Source: Angiostrongylus vasorum
Lineage: Eukaryota; Nematoda; Chromadorea; Rhabditida; Metastrongylidae
DNA length: 64,000 bases
Assembly: GCA_018806985.1 (NCBI GenBank)
Contig: JADANN010000432.1
Coordinates: forward strand, 496,001-560,000
Direction: 5' to 3'
The notes below the pieces were generated by a model. It made no database searches, was not told the origin of the DNA, and saw only the letters and a program-made list of their open reading frames with translations. Of the stretch, positions 42,956 to 54,359 are shown piece after piece (the first letter of the stretch is position 1; every line of letters starts with the position of its first letter). The translations under genes were made by a program, and so were the position numbers.

Positions 42956-43028
42956 AAAAATAGTGACTTGATGTCGGTAGCCGAAAAGTATTCAATGCTT
43001 GATGCATTTCCTTTTGCTACTACTACAG

Positions 43029-43303
43029 CTGGTGTGGTGGAGTGGTCGGAGATGCCCTGCAACACGCACGTTGAATCGATCCCCGCGCCCATGGCTCATC
43101 AAGCCTTCCATCCCTCCTGGATCGGCAAACTGGTACCAGACTTGTCTGGGAGGATAGCAGCACTGGCTCGATACGTCGGTAGGCCACCGCGAGTCATTGT
43201 AAAGGCCAGATATGCATTCAATCACCTCCAAAATGGTGCTTAATGAAACCGAATGCATGGCGCATCCCTCAGGGATTGATCAACGCCGAGAGCTTTATCC
43301 TTT
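43029..43303 (+). repeat. SINE-A copy, well preserved
   Basis: Head GTGTGGTGGAGTGGTCGGAG, body and tail nearly match the majority sequence of the family. Confidence 0.85.
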
Positions 43304-43519
43304 CTATACTACTACAGCATCAGAAATAATTTCAGAAAGCACAGTTAGATTGATAGGACTTCCTTTTTTTATCTTTTTTAGCTTTTTTTTTAGAAAAGTA
43401 AGCTGTTCCATTGAAATTTTATGCATGTAATGTGTAGAGTGCTTGAAAGCATTTATGGGAACTGATATTAAGTCACCAGTAAGAAAGCGAGGGCATCTCA
43501 ACGATGCTATGAACTCTGT

Positions 43520-44130
43520 CTTTCGTATTTCACAATGTTTTCAAATCCTCATCGTAATGATCATTGAAGAATTTTGCTATGAGAAACTCTCCACGAGGTC
43601 GATTGGTTCGAAAAACACTTGTGTGGCATGTCGTCTCCGACAAGCAACTGTAATATTTTTCTGAACAGCATTCCCAGTTGAATGAGTTCGGATACGGTAT
43701 ACCTTGTCTATTGTAAGGTACGAAAGCAAACACGTTAACGAAACGGTTGGCTACTTTGTGTTCGTACAAAGAACACTTAAATGAAAGCTTAACATTAAAC
43801 AAAGTACTCCGGTAGGTACGAATAGGACACAAAAGTATAGCGAAGAAGATTTTGAAATGGGAGTCACCGTCCTTTGTACGGGAATGTAAAATATCATCGC
43901 ACAAAATTCCTTTTAAAAAGATACAAAGAGACACTTTGTGTAAAAATCCAAAAATCTCAAAATGAACCACAGAAAGGCGCACTTAGTGATCTTGCGTGCC
44001 TTTCCCCCTTACCTCAGGCGGATTTTTTGGCCTAGGCCAGGGAAATTCCTCACCCATGTAAACTCCGTACAGCTGGTCTTCATCAATAATTGGAAGACTT
44101 ATAAAAAAATAGTGGACACTTAAAGAAAGT
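43520..44130 (+). mobile_element. Penelope-like fragment, decayed
   Basis: GIY-YIG region remnants lie at about 43,690-43,790 (SIPS-EFGYGIPCLLY-like then KEHLNESLTLN). A tail with NPKISK-NEPQKG at about 43,940-43,985 and an LTSGGFFGLG-like end follow. No open frame. Confidence 0.6.
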
Positions 44131-44227
44131 GGTTTTCATGCGATTGAAGTCTGGGTCTTGAGTTTTCTCTCTGCTGGAGTTATAAGAGTAACGACTTTGC
44201 AGATTGCATGCCAATATGACTCTTAAA

Positions 44228-44508
44228 GCGCACACAGCGAAGTGGTTAGAGGTTTCCCTTGCAGTACGCACAGAGTCGGTATTAGGTTCTATCTAACACT
44301 GTGCTTTCAACAAGTCTTCCATCGTTCCGGTGTCGTTAAATTGTTACCAGACTTGTCAGGAAGGTTAAAAATAATGAACTCGTGCATCGTTAAAGTGCAG
44401 CAAGTCGTTAAGGGCTTGGTATTCGGTCATCTGTACGATTCTTGTTGAAGCCGAATGGCTGGCGATCCCTCAGGAACTAGTGGATACCAAACACTTTACC
44501 CTTCATGA
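44228..44508 (+). repeat. SINE-A copy, diverged
   Basis: ACACAGCGAAGTGGTTAGAGG head, TTACCAGACTTGTCAGGAAGG body and CACTTTACCCTTCATG tail in the right order. Confidence 0.6.
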
Positions 44509-45266
44509 TTCTTTCTAGACTCTGGGAAAAAATAAAATCGGCCGAAAAGCCAGACGTTATGAAATAAATATTGTATTAAGGGCTGTTTCATTCACTTGCA
44601 AAGAAAATAAACTTTGAAGCTTTACAGTGCTAGTATGTTAAAAATCCCATCTTTCCATCTGGTATCCGCATGTCTTGACAAGTCTTGACTGAAAGAGCTC
44701 AAGAGTTCCACACTTTGTTCATCCATACATTTCCTCCTATTTCTTTTTACGTCACAACGAATCACTGCTACTGTTTACCGTTGAAGAACCTGTTTTTCAG
44801 AAATAGAGATCGATACAGAGTATCTGCAGTAAGTATCATTCTACCCCAACTAAATGCTTCCATGCTTTCTTGTTGCGATTTTTCCACATCGTTCTGAGGA
44901 AATCGCTTTCCATCTAGGCACATGTCATGAACAGGTGGTGATATCTGTGCCGAATTTTATAACTATAGTTGAAAGCACCAGTTAAGTTTTCTGGATGACA
45001 TATCACTTTCTGTTTTCTCTGTGAAACTTTTCTTTCTGTAGCACTGTTATGGACCTAAATGAGTGCAAATAACTCTGCATGTTCTCTGTTCTAGATAAAT
45101 TCTCTCTCGGGTAGATGTAGATGGTAAAACCGGTTTGCACAGAGTTCGTGCCCTGATTACTTCAACAACCTCCCTACGGAATAACCAACCAAGCCAGTTT
45201 AATCACGCGCCCTTGTTAAGTAATCTCTACTTCCTCATTCTACATTTGTACTCTGTATCTGCTAGA
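44509..45266. other. Unassigned DNA, one possible microexon
   Basis: A 28-nt segment (44,801-44,828) is flanked by CTGTTTTTCAG and GTAAGTATC, both excellent splice sites. It could be a microexon, but I cannot connect its frame to a neighbour. Confidence 0.25.
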
Positions 45267-45480
45267 TATGAGGCGTGTCTACCGCAGTGCTTAGAGGTCC
45301 TCTGTAATACACACAGGATCGGTCGTTGGTTCGATCTTGCGACCCGGGGTTCACCATGCCTTTCAGCCACCTGGGGACGACGAGTACTTTCTCGTTTTTA
45401 TTCGTTATCCTGGCTAAATGGCAGCGAACAGCTCTCACGAAAAGGTTCTATGACCCGATAGAGTGTTTAAGCCTAAATGT
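45267..45480 (+). repeat. tRNA-like SINE variant
   Basis: Box A TCTACCGCAGTGCTTAGAGG and box B TTGGTTCGATCTTGC are followed by GGGGTTCACCATGCC. The body differs from SINE-A. Confidence 0.55.
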
Positions 45481-45608
45481 AACTACTTTAACCACTTTCT
45501 AAAGCTAAAAACCACTTATTAAGGGAATAGTATGCATGAATTTTCTGAATGCCTCACTAATATGAGTATTCTTGCGTTGATACCACTTCCTTGTGTGGAA
45601 AATTTCAG

Positions 45609-45751
45609 GCCATCTATGCACAAAGCTGCTTAACTTGGCCAAAGATGGTGGCTGGCATGTTAAAGATAAGCGAGGAATGACCACGTACTTGCTAGCAGCG
45701 GTTGCAGATGACATCGAGGATGAGCTGCTTGTCTTTGCTGCGCCGAATTGA
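45609..45751 (+). CDS. Terminal exon of an unidentified gene
   Basis: Follows AAAATTTCAG and reads, in phase 1, HLCTKLLNLAKDGGWHVKDK, then GMTTYLLAAVADDIEDE, ending LLVFAAPN and TGA. The composition and the strong acceptor suggest a real last exon of an otherwise unseen gene. I do not recognise it. Confidence 0.35.
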
Positions 45752-46063
45752 ATTATTCTTTCTGGGTAATCGGTTTACTGGCATGTAAGCGAATTGTATC
45801 CTGCACGTCGATTGGGCAAAATACCTACAGTCATGAAACTGGGACCTATATGGAAGGCAATCTGAATCTGATTCTAACTACAATTACATCCGGAACAGTC
45901 GCTTCAATTTTTTGCATTTTATAGCGTCTTACTCAAACTGATCTACGCAGTACTCATAAAATATTGAAAGGCTCAATAATAATGCTAGAATCATAAAGAA
46001 TGAAAAAGTAGACCATCCACCACCGAACTTTAGTTTATGCTAAACGTCAACAAAAGCTTTTAG

Positions 46064-46639
46064 ATGAGTTTTGGCATTGATATTAATGAAATGCTCACTT
46101 CTATTAACATGGATGATTCCAAAAACTTCCATTCATCTGAAACTTTGCAAAAACCTTTCCTTTCATGTCTATTTCTATGCTGAAACTGACATATTCCAAG
46201 AGCAGATGGGTGTGGCCATCGTTATTGCTGTAACGCATTCGAACCATTACAGCAACCGTTTTTGCCGTTTTCGTTCAGATAGGTGTCATCATCTGCTGAA
46301 GAACACATTACTGCTATGCTTGACTCACTTAATTTGATTGTTATATTCTTCTCTTTTCATGTAACTGTTTCTCTTTTTTGACAGGAGGGTATTAATTTTT
46401 TTTAACACATCGACGACTAGGCGAGCCATATAGGACTCACTCGTTACCGGGCAACGCCGAGATGAGTCATATTCAACTCATTTTCTGTTTATTATGGTGC
46501 AAACGGTTTTTCTCTGCATTTTTGACATCATTTTATAGCCTATCTAACACAAGCATTCAAGCATGCGTCGATAAAGAAAATGTCTATTCTGCACTTAGAA
46601 ATGCACAAAAAGAACCTTTTCGAATGAGTTCTTCCTCAG
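46064..46639 (+). CDS. Possible start of an unidentified gene
   Basis: An ATG at 46,064 follows AGCTTTTAG and gives MSFGIDINEMLTSINMDDSK before a stop at 46,181. A second piece (46,539-46,639), between ATTTTATAG and CTCAG|GTAGTG, encodes ACVDKENVYSALRNAQKEPF. That sequence contains a KEN motif, the degron type read by the anaphase-promoting complex. The two pieces cannot be joined in frame by sites I can see. Low confidence. Confidence 0.22.
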
Positions 46640-46814
46640 GTAGTGTGACTGTTAATTGTGTTTTCTCAATTCCAACCGCGATAATGAATCATGATTATTC
46701 CATGGAACGGGTGAATATGAACAGGTATAGAATACATTCATTATAACTCGCAAAACACTTCCAAACGCTGATAGCAATGTATTCGTATGATGGACCGTAG
46801 CGAAATATAATAAA

Positions 46815-49000
46815 GACAACATTCTACACGGGATCCGACCATCGCCGCCTTCGTAGCAAGATTCTATTCCACGCGGAAAGGAGAAAAAGCCGCTAAATTC
46901 AAAAACCGAAGTCCCAGAACCACCATAAACTGGGATTTATTCAGCACATAAGTGGGCTGTTGGCAAGATGCCGTATTCGAAAGCATTAACGAGGAATACG
47001 GTCGGCTCATTCAATCTCATCACGTTAGCACTATAAAAAACTGAGAGTTAAAACCACCAAGAAACGTCTGCCTCCAGAAATACTTAAGCTGATACGCAAC
47101 CGCGGAATCGCCCGAGCTACAGTCAACCGCGAACTCACGTTTTTTTTCACGAAATTGCAAAACAGTGCAGACAAGCAACAAAAGAAGATCTCAAAGAGAG
47201 AAGAGCAGCTGTTATGGTCGAAGCTGCAGACGCTAGCAAAAGCATTCGCAAAGCCTACCGAAGCTTCGCCAATTAGAAGACCAAGATGGTTGCACTCCGA
47301 CGCCCAGACAGAACAGGTATAGCGACCAGAAATGCAATGGAGAAAATCATTCACGAATACTACTCAGATCCTTTCGATAGCCACGTCCACCTCCCGCCAT
47401 ATGAAATAAAGGAGGATGGATATGTTGTACCACCGGTTCTCCCTTCCGAAATCCGACATGCCATTTCGTCGGTGAAAAATCGAACTGCACCAGGCCAGGA
47501 GAGGATAAGATCAGAACACCTGAAGAACCTTCCGCCAGTCCTCGTAAAGACACTGGCTCGGCTCTCCACACATTACCTGTCTGAATGCAAGGTCCCTACT
47601 TAGCGGAAGACCAGCTGGACCACGTTATTGTTCATGAAGGGTGAACTACACTATATCGGCAACTATCGCCCAACCTGCTTGCTGTCTCTCGCTTACAAAT
47701 TTTTTCACTCGAGTCATCCTAAACAGGATTGGCAGAACACTGGACGAAGGACAGCCATGTGAGCAAGCAGGGTTTCGAAAGGGATTTACTACGATGGACC
47801 ACATCCACACGATAACAAGACTCATTGAAGCATTGCGAGAGTACAAAAAGAACGCTCTGCCTCAGTTTCATCGATTTAAAGAAGGCCTTTGACTCAATTG
47901 AGATAGAAGCAGTCATGGAAGCCCTTGACTGTCAAGGAGACCCTACTCACTATATAAAGATTCTTCGTGAGCTTTACAAAAACTTCACAACCAAGATGTC
48001 ACCATTCTACAACGATATTATCATAGATGTCATAAGAGGGGGTTAGGCGAGGCGACACCATCTCGCCAAAATTATTTACCGCCACCCTCCAGAACGTCGT
48101 GCGAGCACTGGAATGGGATAATATGAGCGTGAAAATCGATGGTCGGCAGTTACATCATCTTCACTTTGCTGATGACTCCGTCCTTATTACACCAAACATT
48201 AGCCAAGCGGAAACGTATGCTTGCCGACTTTGATAGAACCTGTGGAAGGATTGGTCTTCGATTAAATCTCACAAAAACAATGTTCATGAGGAACGGATTG
48301 GTTCCGTATGCCCCTTTCACGCTCAACGGAACGAGCATCTCCGAATGCTCCATTTATGTCTACTTAGGTCGGGAAATCAACATGTTGAACGACTTGGTTA
48401 CAGAGTTGGGTAGAAGGAAGCGAGTGGCTTGGGGAGCTTTCAAGAGCATCGAGGATGTAATGAGAGAAGCGAAGAACACCCGACTCCGTGCCTACCTTTC
48501 CGACTCAACGGTACTTCCTGCGTTAACGTATGCGTTAGAAACCTGGTCTCTGCGTAAACAGGATGAAAAAAATCACTCAGCGTTATTGGACGCGCAGTGC
48601 AAAGGTAGACGCTAGGAGTATCCCGTGTCATGCAAGGAAGGGAAGGGATGCGAAGCTTCGACCTGCGTCAACGATCGAAAGTCAAAGTTGTCGTTCTGTA
48701 CGCCAAACAGTCGAAGATAAGGTGAGCCGGACACGTAATGCGCATTAACGACAACCGATGGACAGGAGCCGTTAGTGACTGGATTCCGCGGGATGTGAAA
48801 CGTACTGCAGGAAGACCACCGACACGATGGTCAGGGTTCTTCACGAAAAGCCTAGATGAAAGATATGATGATCAACGAGTCCCTACGGCGAGCAGAACCC
48901 ACTTGGCTACTCTTGCATGCGACAGGGGAAAATGGAAGATTTACTGGCGCTCGCTCGAGTCACTTGACGATCAACAGGATTACATGTGATGCAGGTGATA
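46815..49000 (+). mobile_element. RTE-type LINE, 5'-truncated and frame-broken
   Basis: Starts at the end of the endonuclease (FYTGSDHR). Then come the linker, an RT domain with SAVKNRTAPGQE-type and GFRKGFTTMDHIHTITRLIE, FIDLKKAFDSIEIEAVMEAL, and the catalytic HFADDSVLITP box at about 48,160-48,200. The C-terminal parts WGAFKSIEDVMREAKNTRLR and GRPPTRWSGFFTKSLDERYD follow. Many single-base shifts split it into eight or more ORFs, so it is dead, although FADD is intact. Elements of this kind are abundant in hookworm genomes. It is about 2.2 kb long; a full element would be about 3 kb. Its 3' end abuts an antisense SINE-A. Confidence 0.85.
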
Positions 49001-49007
49001 CATAAAG

Positions 49008-49294
49008 GATGAAAAAGGATAAAGCTCTCGGCGTTGATCAATCCCCTGAGGGATGCGCCATGCATTCGACTTCATTAAGTATCGTTGGAGGTTACTGAAT
49101 GCATATCTGGCCTTTACAATGACTCGCGGTAACCTACCGAAGTATCGAGCCAGTGCTGTTATCCTCCCAGACAAGTCTGGTACTAGTTTGCCGACCCCAG
49201 AAGGATAGAAGGCTTGATGGGCCATGGGCGCGGCTATCGACTCCACGCATGTGTCGCAGTGGCGCCTCCAACCACTGCGCCGCACGCGCCCTTG
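49008..49294 (-). repeat. SINE-A copy, antisense, fused to RTE end
   Basis: Complete copy whose tail (GGATAAAGCTCTCGGCG on the plus strand) directly follows the RTE trailer. The tRNA-like head is at the right end. Confidence 0.85.
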
Positions 49295-49679
49295 AGAAGT
49301 ATACATACCAAACATATCATTGAATGATTAAGCGTAGCTTCTTCTACAATCGTTGGATGTTCCGAACCCTTAAAGTCCTTTCATTGTTGAGGAACTGTCA
49401 TCTGTTGTTGGAAAACTAGGAATTCCGCAACCGACATGAAATTAGGCACCGTCACCATTGAGTCATTTAAACAGGTCTTATGAGTATTTACCTATGTCGA
49501 AGGTTCAGACTTAATTAAAGTCTTTTAATTTACGATTTTAGAGAAGTGTGATGGTTAAATGAACAAAGTCCCGAATTCTTTGTAATAAAAACTCATAAGG
49601 GAGATGAGAAGTCGTAATGGATGCTGCGAGTAGTGGATGGGGCGTCAGCTAATAATTAAGCTTATAATGATCCCCACGA

Positions 49680-49910
49680 CCTACTATCTATTAACCTCAT
49701 AGAAAGCGCTAACTGTGCGAAGAAGCTATTCTGTCTTCAATGTGATTGAAATATTGGTTTAACACTTTATCTGTTTGGTTATGGGGGTATTTGGCTGGCT
49801 AGGTTGCGGTCAACTTCACTTTCCAGGCTCTGAGGAAGGCGATATGGGCCGAAATGTCAGCTTCTCCGTAATAAAGAATGGAATAACACATTGCATTTGC
49901 TCAACAATAA
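49680..49910 (+). mobile_element. Solo PLE terminal repeat
   Basis: Matches the 3' terminal repeat of the PLE at 21.2-21.4 kb, with a shared GAAAGCG and a GTTATGG-GGCGTTTG-like stretch. It has no adjacent GIY-YIG sequence. It carries a hammerhead motif. Confidence 0.7.
49825..49863 (+). ncRNA. Hammerhead ribozyme motif, intact core
   Basis: CTGAGGA (49,830-49,836), extra A, GGC (49,838-49,840) pairing GCC (49,848-49,850), GAAA (49,851-49,854), then TGTC. Stem I AGGCT/AGCTT is 5 bp with one G-U. Stem II is only 3 bp. Confidence 0.65.
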
Positions 49911-50140
49911 TATAAAGAATTAAGCTTATAAGCAAAGCCTTTCCTTACTATCAGAGACCGTGTAGGTTCTCGAAGTGCATTTTCTCGAATTTAGGTGAGT
50001 ACTAGCCGAATTGCGAAGGTGTAGTTGTGGATGCCTTGGACATTGTAAGACTAGTGCGACTGCATTGTCTGTCGATTATGTACTACAAATTCATGTGGCC
50101 TGAGGCATCGAGTTCCCGAAAAATAGTCTATTTATCAGCT

Positions 50141-50203
50141 CACACACACAACGACACACACACACCGACACGCACACGCACACGCACACGCACACGCACA
50201 CGC

Positions 50204-50241
<38 letters not shown>

Positions 50242-50251
50242 AACTCACACA
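50141..50251. repeat. (CA)n/(CGCACA)n microsatellite
   Basis: CACA units with an internal block of CGCACA hexamers. The ORF with RTRTRT and HTHTHT runs is an artefact. Confidence 0.95.
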
Positions 50252-51290
50252 CAAATCTGTCAATGGCGTTATCTTTGTTCTTACATCAGCATGCTACTTG
50301 GAGTTTTATTGTTGTTCATTTATCGAATCTATTTTTATCAAGCATACCCAAACCGGCCGCATACTTTTCGTGTACCTTCTTGTTAGATAACCAGTTTTCC
50401 GTTCGTACACCTTTAGTTGCCTCACTAGTATACCGACTCTTGTTTTACGCTTTCTAATTTGACTCCTCTCAGTCTAGTCTTTGGTTCCACTCTAAGAATT
50501 TCTCCACATTTTATTCGGTAAAATTTGCAAACAGCAGCGTCTGTTAACGAGCACAAAGGATTTCAGCGTTGTGTTTGGAAAAACAGAATCAATACTTCAC
50601 TAGGTAGATACATATGTTTTTCTATGCTTTTTTAAAGGTTAACGTCTTTCATAGGTTTTTTTATAAATGCGCTGAATATTCTATTCAAAGCTGGGTTTCC
50701 GATTTTCGTAGGTCCCTTTACAAACATTCTTATTCGTCTTCCTTTCAGCCATGTGGTGATGAAAGTCGTAGAATATTAGTGTTCATCTGCACCAGCTATA
50801 ATTCTGTTAATCATATTCTCCCTTAGAGCGAAGGCAAGTAAATTGCCTGCATTTCAGATGTGGAACATTACCATAAACGATCTAAATTCTGCCAATCCTA
50901 GAAAAGTCTGAGGTTTTAGTAGTGCACTCGTCCTCCTGAATGAGTGGCCTTCGGTGTCAAGGAAACGTCGTTTTTATTTTTTATTTTTTTATTTTTTCGG
51001 TGAAAACATAGCCGTAAGTAGTACGATGTGGTTTCTGTCATTGTGAGGTAGATGTAATAGCTAGTATTCCAAGAGTTTCCGGATTATATATCGAGCTGAT
51101 TCGATGTTGGCGCTCATGAATGGCCTCCTTTACGCTCCTTCGTCCAGTGGCTCTTATTTGTAGGCTTTTGCCTTTGTCCATTCAGGTGTAGGGTGTAGAC
51201 CACGTGTACGCATGCACAAGCCATTAGTCTAGAAATAATAACAAATTTCACCATCGTGATGTTTAAAAATATCTCTTGTGAAATACAACC
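50252..51290. other. No gene recognised
   Basis: No splice-bounded exon. On the minus strand near 51,100-51,140 a VKEAIHERQHR-like translation recalls retroelement C-termini, but it is too short to call. Confidence 0.25.
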
Positions 51291-51294
51291 GCAA

Positions 51295-51610
51295 GATTGC
51301 TGAGATATTTGCAAAACTCCGGACCGCAGGTGTCTGTGGTGGGGGAACGAACGCGCTATTGTCTTTTACGGGGAGTAACGCGTTCACCACCACACCACGC
51401 GGGTCCTTCGCTACGCATGTCTCTCAGCTAGTTCTATCGATCAGTGCCGTCAGCAACCACCCGTCAACGAGATTGATCTGGGGAGCCTACGTCGGCATTG
51501 AACCCAGTTAAGCTGAGGCTGCAGTTGAATACACAATGTTTACTTTTTCTTTTCTGCCTTCTATAATTTTTGCAAGTATCTCAGCCATCTTGTGGTTGTA
51601 TTTCGCTTAA
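51295..51610. repeat. Family D copy
   Basis: TGCTGAGATATTTGCAAAAC, the GGTGTCTGTGGTGGGGGAACG unit, the hairpin-type GATCAGTGCCGTCAGC middle and the GATTGATCTGGGGAGCC block, ending with TATCTCAGCCATCTTGTGG. Confidence 0.7.
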
Positions 51611-51683
51611 TACCCTGCCATAAAAATAATAGAAGAGAGAAAGGAAAAAGTAAACATTGTGAATTTATTTTGTATTATTTATA

Positions 51684-51920
51684 GTCGCGTGTAGCACAGT
51701 AGTTAGAGGTGTCTTGTAATACACATGGGATCGATCCCGCGCCCCAGGCTCACCAATGCTTCCATCCCTCTGGGATAGGCAAATTGGTAGCAAACTTGTC
51801 TGGGAGGATAGCAGCACTGACTTGATACATCGGTAGGCCAACGCGAGTCATTGTGTGGACCAGATCGCATCCCTCAGAGATTGATCATCACCGAATGCTT
51901 TATCTCCTTTTTTATCCTTT
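51684..51920 (+). repeat. SINE-A copy
   Basis: Box A TAGCACAGTAGTTAGAGG and box B GGATCGATCCC. An internal deletion removes the GCATTCAATCACCTCC block. Confidence 0.8.
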
Positions 51921-52149
51921 TGTATCAACTCTTCCTGATTTGTGACGTTTTAAAGTTTGTTCTTTTTAAAGCGTAGTTTACGTTTGTTCCAAAATGGCTT
52001 AAATGATGACCTCAACTCGTGAAAATCCCATTGTTTTCCTTAAGGAGTTCAAACAGGGAAATAGAGGAACGGTAGCGTCTCGAAATACCAATAAAGCATG
52101 GATCAGTGAAGAACATTCGAACGCATAATGCAAAATGTTTCAACCATGA

Positions 52150-52530
52150 TGTGAAGTACAACCAAAAGGATGCTGGGAATTGAGCAAAAGTCGGAAACCA
52201 GCTGCGGTCCGAACCCACGGCTACCCTTACCGGTGGCTCACGTGCCGTCTATCACATCAACCGAAGCTCTTTCTTTGCCTTTCTCTTAGTAGTGTTTTTA
52301 CTCTATCAGTGCTCTCAGCAGCTTCGGCCTAACAGGGTTCAATGTTGATTTGTGCTCCGCAGATCATTTGTTGGCGAGTGATTACTTATAGCACCAATAG
52401 AGTAAAAAAGTAGCTGAGAGAAAGGCGAAGGAAGGGCTTCGGGTTGGTGCGCTGCATTGCATGTAAGCCCACGATAAGTGTGTTAGAAGGCCAACTGGTC
52501 TCCGACATTTGCTTCATTTCTCAACATCCT
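52150..52530. repeat. Family D relative, inverted
   Basis: GGATGCTGGGAATTGAGC, AACCCACGGCTACCC and TCTCAACATCCTTGTTGTTC mark two opposed arms of a diverged copy. It ends just before the exon at 52,549. Confidence 0.55.
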
Positions 52531-52548
52531 TGTTGTTCTACATCACAG

Positions 52549-54179
52549 GAGAAGCACAGTTGTTTCGTAAAGTTCCCTATAACTACTGATGACGGAGAAA
52601 GTCTCGAATATGACGGCAACCATCGGAAGCCGTTAATCAAAGCAGATCGTCTAAAAACTGCTTCAGGCATTGGTTATTTTGAAGGTGTTTCAAAGGTGAA
52701 CAAGCTCAATAAATATATGCCGTATGAATTGAGTGAGTGGCATCGAGAGTGTCTTTTGGAAATCTGTTTTGCTCATTTTCTTCACGACAAAAACTACCCT
52801 TTTTCTCTGTCGCTTTGTGACTTACGGTGGAAAGAAAATTCTACGTGTCAAAACACGACGTTCAGAGGAGTGGAATAACGTGAAGCTCCTATTTTCAAAG
52901 CTGAGTGTTTTTGTCTTAACGGACAAGTCTGTTAGCAACTTGTCGACTTCGGAGGGGTAGCGAGTTTGGTTCTGTCTGGGGCATGGGACTAAATCAACGA
53001 CCATATTTGTGCGTTGCAGAGAACTTCTAAGCGCTACTTTTGTTGTGCTTGTTTCTCTACGATATTTCAAACATCTGGACGGTCATGCTTTTACTAGTTT
53101 CGTTTTTTATTTCTTTTCTCGGAAAAAAATCAACTTCCTTGCTAAAGTTACTCAGCTGAGCATTCTAAGCTAACTCTACCGACTTATTTTCAGAAGTACA
53201 ACTGTTCTTATTCATTTTAAAGAAAGGCAGTTCTCGATGTATTTAGCATCACGGTATTTTTTTCATTCACTACATGATATGTTGTACAGATCCTAGCACA
53301 TCTTCGTTTCAATTCCTTTCCTCCCATCCATCATCCACAAAACTCTTTGGGTTAGCGTCTAGGGCCAGCTGCTCCTCGAGGATTTTGCTCTTATTTATGA
53401 CGGCCGTCGTTTGCTGGTGGAGTTGATTCTTTTTATAACCCGGCAATATTTATAGTACAGCGTTCTTAGTTTTCCACCGCCAACCTTTATGGGTAGGGAA
53501 AAAACCTCTTCCGAGGCAAATCTGATACCAATTTTCTGAGTTCGGAGGATGGGAAGTTTGGTTGACCCGAGGTTAACCCAAAACCTTGCTCGTCTTAATG
53601 AATTGAGTTCAACCGTCACATTATTTCTCATTTTTCACCTTATAAAACCTACGCTTATATCCTATTTGGATATGATTATCACTCAACTCTGAAACAACCT
53701 AGTTATACCCACTGGTGCCAAAGATCGCAAGAGCAAGAGAAAAAAAAACATGCTTTAAAACCGAAGAGCCCTCTCAAACTTTTAGTTCATTGGAAAAAAA
53801 ACACCGTCACATGCCTAGAAGCATCGTCAATGGTAATAGCTTATTAACACTCTCATGATGAGTGACCTCTATAAGGGTCATACTGAGTTAGCGGAAGTGA
53901 CCGATGCGACATCTGTAGGTGTCATTTCGTCCCGGCAGTTTATTTTTTGTACGCAGAAATTTTTTCCTATTCCTCTTATAATCAATCGATGGCTTATCAA
54001 ACGCAGATGATATGATGCGGTCGTCCATGGGAGGATATCTTCTTCATAATTTTTTCACCAATTTTTCATTTTGCAGCGAGAGACCATTACTGTTGAGGAG
54101 AGTGTGCGATCTAGAGGGTGTAGCCAGCGAAGAGGCGCAAAAAATGCTTCTGTCTCGAAGAAATGAAAAACGCATGTAA
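52549..54179 (+). CDS. Unidentified gene, last two exons
   Basis: Exon 52,549-52,736 follows ACATCACAG and ends in phase 2 at GTGGCA. Exon 54,077-54,179 follows TTTTGCAG and continues in frame to TAA. The joined product begins EKHSCFVKFPITTDDGESLE and contains LIKADRLKTASGIGYFEGVS and LNKYMPYELSDERPLLLRRV, ending SEEAQKMLLSRRNEKRM. Both sites and the phase agree, so I think these are real exons, but I do not recognise the family. The intron holds a SINE-B and a tRNA-like SINE piece. An alternative donor (GTGAGT at 52,735) would break the frame. Confidence 0.45.
52905..53045 (-). repeat. tRNA-like SINE head, diverged
   Basis: Minus-strand box B TTGATTTAGTCCC-like and box A GTAGCGCTTAGAAG-like, with GACAAG and GTTAGCAACTTG on the plus strand as body. 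Confidence 0.4.
53290..53600 (-). repeat. SINE-B copy, diverged
   Basis: CATCCATCATCCACAAAAC, GAGTTGATTC and GATACCAATTTTCTGAG follow the order of the family blocks on the minus strand. Confidence 0.6.
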
Positions 54180-54359
54180 TGTGCAGCACCGTTTTTGACA
54201 AGCACTTGGTCGTTTTCTAATTTTTAATCGCTATGATAACTTCTGAATACTGTAAGAAATGAGAGGATGTCAAAACCACTCGGTAAACATAGTAAAATTC
54301 TTTGAAGAACTTATACAACTTCTAATACAAAGCGTAACAATATTCCAAAACCGACTTTC

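Noticed and set aside
43029..43100. tRNA gene suggested by good box A and box B sequences
   Set aside because: The same heads continue into long shared bodies and CTTTATCC tails in about 20 places. The acceptor stems do not close, so these are SINEs rather than tRNA genes.
50027..50386. 119-residue ORF with RTRTRT and HTHTHT runs
   Set aside because: It is produced by the (CA)n/(CGCACA)n repeat.
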